DNA from: Scenedesmus sp. ARA3
Taxonomy: Eukaryota; Chlorophyta; Chlorophyceae; Sphaeropleales; Scenedesmaceae
Direction of reading: 5' to 3'
DNA length: 24,269 nt
NCBI GenBank assembly: GCA_004335835.1
Contig: RWJK01001178.1
Location: 1 to 24,269 of the forward strand
A program made the position numbers and the translations under genes. Below, in pieces: positions 18,997 to 24,269 of this stretch (position 1 is the first letter of the stretch; each line of letters starts with the position of its first letter). The notes beneath the pieces are model-generated. The model worked only from the letters and a program-made list of their open reading frames with translations. It was not told the origin of the DNA and searched no databases.

Positions 18997-21900
18997 TCAA
19001 CGCCGCACTCCGCACACGCGCAGCGGGTCGAAGGCAGATATGTCCAGCGACTTGCAGCTGCCGTGCACGATGAGCTCAGCCACAGCCTGCCCTGTGGCCG
19101 GCCCGTTGAGGATGCCCCAGCAGCTGTGGCCGGTGGCCACATACACACCCTGCACGCCAGGCAGCCTGCAGCAGCAGCAGCAGCTCCGAAATCAGCTCAG
19201 AGGTAGTGGCTGCATGATGACGGCATGACGGGCATCTCTGTTCAGTGTGAAAGCAAGCAAGCAGCACTTCATTCAGCAGCATGCCGTGCACACAGCCATG
19301 CACTGAATGCTCTGTATGTTACTCTACAGGCCGTTGTACACTGATGCAGCGCTAAACTACATACACCGATGCAGCACTACCATACATACATAGGCCGTTG
19401 TGCACAGCATGCAGCCGCACCTCCCTATCACCGGCAGCCCGTCGCTTGACATCGGCAGGTAGCAAGCCTGCTCAGCTTCCACTGCCGCATCTGACAGGGA
19501 AGACGCCAAAGACCCAGCCACGCCCTGCAGCACACACCAAAACACAAATATGAACAGCCACGCTTTGTGTATGCCTGGCGCAGCAACCTGCGCCGTATAC
19601 CTGTTGCCGCTTGGGGTTAACATCAATGCTATTGGTTGCGCGCCTGGTTGGCTACAGTGCTATCCGCTGGCAATTGTGCATTTGGCTGCTAGCTAGCACC
19701 TGAACCACAGGACTGCCTGTGCTGCGGCCTTGCTGCTGTGCAGGACACTCTGCCGCACCCTCTCCTCACCTTGATGAAATCGCAGCGTGTTGCATCGACA
19801 GTGACGCCGCAGGGCCCCTGGCTGGGCGCAGGCAGGTCCTGCGGCTCCCCGCAGGCATACACTGTGCCATCAGGCCTAGGGTACAGCTCTGGCTCAACAG
19901 ACCTGCAGGGTTTTGACACGTTGTTATTGGTCTGTGTATACACGCACTCAATTGAGCGTTGTTGTTCAGCCTTAGTTGCATGTAAGCACAGGCACAACAG
20001 ATGCAGCAGTAGGACCAGATCTGTGCACATGTTGCAGGACTTGCCGCTAGGTGCCCCAGCCGGCGAGCCGCCAGCTGAAAACGCATGCTGCTATGGGTCA
20101 TACTGATTGTTCTCAAGCGCTTTGATGCAGTCGGGTAGGGTGTCCTGCCTGGCATTGTTCCAGCTGCAGCAGCCCCACCTGCCGTCTGCTGTGCGGAATG
20201 AGGTGAAGATGGCTGTGTCGCTGACAGGCTCCTTGGGGCGCAGCACCACACTGTGATACTTCTGGCCTGCAGCGGCAGCAGCAGCAGCAGCCAAAGCATT
20301 TGCTGTCACAGGGTGGCAATTTACAGAGGCAGGAGCAGAATGAAAAACCATTATGCCAACGATGTCAGCATGGAACATAAAGCAAATGGCAGCAGCGTCA
20401 TCGGGTGGCATGCCCTCTGCACCCAGAGCTACACACCATGCACGGCGCGCCTCCTTGTCTGCTAATAGCATACTAGACAGCTTGCAAGCCACAAGCTGCA
20501 TCATGCAGAGGTGATTATCACCTGTTGTGGCAGGTGCAGCAGGCAGCCAGGCGCGTGCCGCATCAGTCCAGGGCCCCATGGCCAGCACCACAGCATCAGC
20601 TGGAAGCTCCTCCTCTGCTGCTGCCTGCTGCTGCTGCACCTTGACTCCAGTGACGTTGCCGCTGCTGTCTCTGCTGATGCCTGTTACTGTGGCGATGACG
20701 AGCTTGGAGCCTGCTGCTGCTTCTGCTGCAGACATGAGCGCATGGGTCAGCTTGGCCGGGTGTACCTGCAGGTGGGTATAGCAGGTTGCACATTGTTTGG
20801 CGGTCAGCAAGCCGAGCCAAGAGCTGTTTCTCTCCCGCAGCCTGGAACTCAGCCGCAGCAACTGTAGTCCTCAGCAGCATATGCACGGGGTCCTGGAAAC
20901 ACGCATTGAAGCCGGGGTTCATGACCATGCCTTCCTGCCTGCATGCATGCAGCTACAAGTCAATGCACTTTGAGGGTAAGCTCACCTGTGCTGTGGTGGC
21001 CTTGCCGCCCAGCCTGCTGCATGCGGTGATGCTGCCGTCCAGCCAGCCAGGCAGCTGCGTGGACTTGCTGCCCCTGCTCCTCGACTGGGACCTCGACGGC
21101 GCTGCCTGCCCAACAACCTGCACACCACAGCGGTGAGCACCTCAGTGTCTGGAGAGCTTGATATGCGCACCCAGCCCAGACAATCTGCACAACAAATGTG
21201 TGAGCATCTCAGACTGTGAAGAGCTTCACACGCGCTACAAGGTGCAGCATGCTTTGGTTGCATGACGCGGATTGATACAACCACACTGTCCTCGAGCACA
21301 CCTGTATTGTGTCTAACTGCCTGTACCCGATGGCTTCAGCGCCAAGCACATCAGCCAGCTGAGCATGTAGGGCGTAGCTGTGCCGTGCCAGGGGCCCCAC
21401 TGGGCTGCCATCATTCCAGTCAAGCGCCAAGAAGCCGCCAGCCTTGCCTGAGGTGATAACAGAGGAGGTGAACAGCAACAGGGTGTGTGCGGCAGCGTGC
21501 GGGCTGACACCGCTGGGTTTAATACGAAGACAAAACCTGATTGTAGTTGCAGTGGCAGATGCTGCGCTGCCGGTACTCCAGCTGCCCCTGCTCAAAAAAG
21601 CCAGTACAGCATCAACATGACAGCCATGTTGAAGAGAAACACTGGCAGGGGCAGCTCCAGCGTTTATGCAATGCAGGCAGGCATTCCACCACCGGGTGGT
21701 AGTGCGCAGCGGCTGCAAGCATCCCTCAATGCTGTTTGCGGTAACAAGTTGAGGGTGTAAGCATAGGAATGCTTGTTACAATTGGTGTCAAGCAAAGATA
21801 TTTGCAAAGTGCAATGCAAGGCCAACAAGTTACACAGCCTGGGTAGCAAAAGGCAGCTGCTGCACGTTGACGCCTGGAAGGGGGTCACTGTGCTGCAGGC

Positions 21901-22077
21901 CGCACCTGATGCTGCTGCTGCCACTGCCTCCCGCTCCACCACTGTGGCTGCCACACCCAGTTGCGAGAGGTAGTAGGCGGTTGCTGCCCCCATGATGCCT
22001 CCACCACAGATGACAACCCTGCGAAGCAAGTAAGCGTGTGTGGATTGAGCAAAATGCCTGTGTGCTGTTGGGTGCAT
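18997..22077 (-). CDS. FAD-dependent oxidoreductase, DAO family (TDA3-like)
   Basis: A glycine/D-amino-acid oxidase-fold flavoprotein related to yeast TDA3 and its plant homologues; substrate unknown. Exons: 21906-22077, 21302-21447, 20986-21117, 20522-20765, 20104-20266, 19770-19902, 19421-19524, 18997-19165. All eight join in phase and give 420 aa, a usual size. The N-terminal Rossmann motif is VVICGGGIMGAATAYYLSQ (GGGIMG at residues 25-30). Then come SGKAGGFLALDWNDGSPVGP (across a phase-1 junction), RLGGKATTAQVHPAKLTHAL, VVLAMGPWT, YLPMSSDGLPVIG and the C-terminal FAD-closing GVYVATGHSCWGILNGPATG, ending FDPLRVCGVRR. The splice between 20104 and 19902 uses a weak CA|GTATGA donor but keeps phase. 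ATG 22077 gives a short leader; an acceptor CGCAG at about 22021 suggests a real upstream exon is possible. Confidence 0.9.
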
Positions 22078-22929
22078 AACATTGGGGCCGCATGGATCAC
22101 GCTGCGATGTTGCAAAACTGGTAAGACTTCGCGCAATGAATCAATGCGAAAGTTGTACGTGCATGCTGCATGCAGCTGCCCAGAAGGGCTGAAGACGTGT
22201 CAGCTCTGCTGCTGGCCCTGCACACAATGGAGCGCTGAAGCAGCACAAGTATGTGCCGCCACCCTGTACTTGCGTTGCTGATGTCGCATTTGCTGCTGCT
22301 GCTGCTGCTGCAGCAGCTGCTGTAGCTGACATTGTCTCTCACCGTTTGCTCCCTGCTGCACTAGCGTGTGAAGCCATGGCAAGCACCTGCACGTGAAGCC
22401 GCAACATGAGCAGCGGCACGTAGCTAGGCCTGTAGCCATGTTGTTGTGCAGCTACAGCTGACAGGCGGTGTAACGCATTGCTGCAGCCACCTGCAGTACA
22501 CACCTTGACGAGCGCCCGATTGCAGTTGGCCGGTCGAATGTTGTGATACAGGCTCTTCTGCTGGCATGGGGGCTTGGATGCTGCGCTGCTGAGCAGCATT
22601 GCTGCTCTGATCCAATGCTGTTCCTTGTCAAGCAGTCAAGCTTCTTATCGAAATTGTACGCAACTGCTTACTCCAAAGGTCCTACCCACACACATTCACC
22701 CTCATAGTGCGACCAGAGGTTTCGCAACACCCACTTTTGTTATGCCGAAACCCCAGCACCCCTGGAGGTTCTCCTGCCCGGGTGTAGGCGTCACCATCGC
22801 CTTGCTGCGATTGATCATTCCGTCAACATCTTCAACGTGTGTTGTTTCACGTATCTTGCTGTTGATTGAGCTTACCCAGTTAGCGAGGTGTCCCTGCTGC
22901 TTCTCCTTGCCTTGCACACTGAAGTTTTT
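22078..22929. other. Divergent promoter region with a possible upstream exon
   Basis: Lies between the minus-strand oxidoreductase and the plus-strand VanZ-like gene. On the minus strand, 22504-22599 reads MLLSSAASKPPCQQKSLYHN and ends ALVK before a GTGTGT donor. This resembles a transit-peptide exon, but its phase 0 does not match the phase needed by an acceptor at 22021, so it is not included in the model. A CTG/CAG run with an adjoining inverted CAG lies at 22290-22320. Confidence 0.4.
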
Positions 22930-23547
22930 ATGCTGGCAGCAGACCCATGGCTTGCTCTTGACAAGCTGGAGCACTTTTTGTTTTGTGCTTCGATCGTTGT
23001 TGCATCCTACGCTGCCCTCTACCGCCTGGGCTGCAACCGCAGTGTCAGTTTGTCTGTTGCTGTTCTGCTGTCGCTTGTGGCTGCTGGAGGCAAGGAGCTT
23101 GGGGATTACCTGCAGGTAGTGCACAGCTGAACACATCCGTATCCTATTACGTTGATCATACATTGAACTTCGTACGGTTGCACTTTTCTTTGCCACAAGT
23201 CAGCCGCCCGATCTGTTGCTCCTGACACATTGCATCCTGCACTTACCCTGTCCTGTCCTGCCTGGCATATGCAGTGGTGGCCAGGCAACTTGTCTTTCAG
23301 AGACTTCATAGCCGACTTGGCAGGCACAGCAGTTGCTACAGCAGCCATCCTAGCACTGCACCGGCCTGCAGCCAGCTCAGCAACGCTTGCAGGACTTGCT
23401 AGCTCCTTGAGGCCAGCAGCAGCACCAACAGCAGTTGCAGCGGCTTCAGCAGCTGCAGCACCACCCAAGCGGGGCACATACAAGGCCCTGCCTACTGCAG
23501 ATATAGAGATGGGTCTTGGCAGCAGCAGCACGGCATCAGATCGATGA
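22930..23547 (+). CDS. VanZ-like membrane protein
   Basis: Exon 1 is 22930-23115 and exon 2 is 23275-23547. The TGCAG|GTAGTG donor and ATATGCAG acceptor join in phase 0, giving 152 aa. Start is the ATG at 22930 (MLAADPWLALDKLEHFLF); an in-frame TGA lies upstream at 22867. The VanZ/YfiM-type signature is present: DKLEHF at the first helix, hydrophobic segments at roughly residues 15-30 and 38-52, then AGGKELGDYLQ and, after the splice, GNLSFRDFIADLAGTAVA. A final hydrophobic/Ala-rich stretch precedes a polar tail ending STASDR. Bacterial relatives are small membrane proteins of mostly unknown biochemical role; in algae the location is undetermined. It is divergent from the oxidoreductase. Confidence 0.82.
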
Positions 23548-24269
23548 CCATGCTGCTGTGCAGCAAGCGCCATCAAATTCACTCACAGCAGTGCTCCTCC
23601 TTGCTTCAACTGCCAGCAGCAGCCAGACTGTTACATACGCAGTTTCTCAGCACGACTGTGCCAGCAAAAGGGCTAATACAGACAAGCCGTGTGCCAGCAG
23701 TATGGCGCTGGTGCCGTTTCGTGTTGCTGGCGCAGCTGCCAGCCAGCAGAGAGGGCAGCAGCTGCTGCAGGTTGGCCCTCACAGCCTGCTGCTGCACCAG
23801 CGGCCAAAGGAGAGCGGCAACACAGCACACCTGCAGCGGGTGGCAGACAGGCAGCAGGTGCGCAGACAGGCAGCTGAGCGGAGCTCCGCACATGTCACAT
23901 GTGGCAACTGCTAAGCTGCACACAGGCCTGCTGCAAGCTGCTGAGGAATGCACTATTGGCACGCTGGTTCCTTACACAGCAGTTGCCGCCACAGGACGAT
24001 TGTGTAGCAGTGCCTTGGTGTACTACCGGATGGCTCCAAAACATTACCGGAAAAGAAAAAGACATGAGGCCTTCCGGTGATCGATTAAAAAATCCAAATA
24101 AAAGGTTTGCGGGTCCCGGTGATATTTGATTTCAAACCCGGAAATGTTACTGAGCCTCAGTTTCCGCTCAGATCGCTGCAAACAACGCTATATATGCTTA
24201 TTTGTGTATCATACAGCATATAACCGCCACTAGAAGCGGTAATCGCTGGTTTGCTAGCCGTGCGTGAAG
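23548..24269. other. Right-hand end without a supported gene
   Basis: Open frames exist on both strands at 23606-24080, but they are Cys/Ala/Gln-rich mirror images of each other without family text. A minus-strand piece, VRANLQQLLPSLLAGSC (about 23740-23800), followed upstream by CDMCGAPLSC, could be an exon but has no firm splice partners. A TATATAT box-like string at 24189-24195 might belong to a plus-strand gene beyond the window. Confidence 0.35.
24040..24148. repeat. Small AT-rich inverted-repeat element
   Basis: AACATTACCGG (24040-24050) is matched in inverted orientation by CCGGAAATGTT (24138-24148), 10 of 11 bases. Inside, ACCGGAA and TTCCGGT (24046-24052 and 24072-24078) form a further hairpin, and CCGGTGAT occurs twice. 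This could be a MITE-like element or a chance palindrome cluster. Confidence 0.3.

Noticed and set aside
22702..23196. Long minus-strand open frame opposite the VanZ-like gene
   Set aside because: It is the antisense of two exons and an intron whose plus-strand reading carries the VanZ signature and correct splice sites.
23606..23962. Minus-strand gene with CDMCGAPLSC and VRANLQQLLPSLLAGSC
   Set aside because: Suggestive text, but the pieces need a splice junction I could not place, and the opposite strand is equally open.
24090..24160. tRNA-like TTCAAACCC string
   Set aside because: It resembles a T-loop fragment only; no acceptor stem or anticodon arm can be folded around it.
1..24269. 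CRISPR array or prokaryotic operon interpretation of the repeats
   Set aside because: Repeats are triplet microsatellites or diverged copies of exon borders without uniform spacers, and the genes are spliced eukaryotic genes.

Overview
The window is nuclear DNA of a green alga, most likely a chlorophycean. The evidence is spliced genes with GT-AG introns of about 90-630 bp, GC-rich sequence, very frequent CAG/CTG triplet runs that become Gln, Ala or Ser homopolymers, plant-like protein families, and an AT-rich insert that reads like plastid coding sequence. The species call is inference. Gene models below were built by hand from family resemblance, splice motifs and phase agreement; no search or RNA evidence was available.

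Layout, left to right. 1-5211 (-): SEC10/EXOC5, an exocyst subunit, nine exons recovered (590 codons), with the C-terminal part off the left edge. 5621-8783 (-): a complete six-exon RING-between-RING (RBR) E3 ubiquitin ligase of 596 aa. 9714-11977 (-): a second RBR gene in tandem. It keeps the end of RING1, the IBR and a catalytic RING2, but the first half of RING1 is not visible and its C-terminal tail is frameshifted. 12387-15348 (-): a gene joining an AMSH/USP8-type dimerisation domain to a MYND zinc finger, interrupted by an assembly gap and by a plastid-like insert in one intron. 15492-17229 (-): Ala/Ser/Gln-rich, triplet-repeat-laden sequence with probable but unresolved exons. 18509-18863 (+): a small coiled-coil gene, tentative. 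18997-22077 (-): an eight-exon FAD-dependent DAO-family oxidoreductase resembling yeast TDA3. 22930-23547 (+): a two-exon VanZ-like membrane protein, divergent from the oxidoreductase. 23548-24269: no supported gene.

Three neighbouring loci point to ubiquitin signalling (two E3 ligases and a protein with an AMSH-type N-terminus), beside an exocyst tethering subunit. A shared role in membrane traffic is only a suggestion, because eukaryotic neighbours need not cooperate.

The strongest unexplained signal is tandem duplication with a period near 110 bp. In SEC10, the 3' ends of exons 3, 5 and 9, together with their 5' splice sites, are repeated into the following introns. Three copies behind exon 3 are intact 45-nt phase-0 cassettes with AG and GT flanks. 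In-frame 114-bp (38-residue) duplications occur inside exons of the RBR gene and of the AMSH/MYND gene. Exon phases also permit, but do not prove, one transcript running from the AMSH-like exons through MYND into the IBR-RING2 of the second RBR locus. In such a protein MYND would occupy the place of the missing RING1 half.
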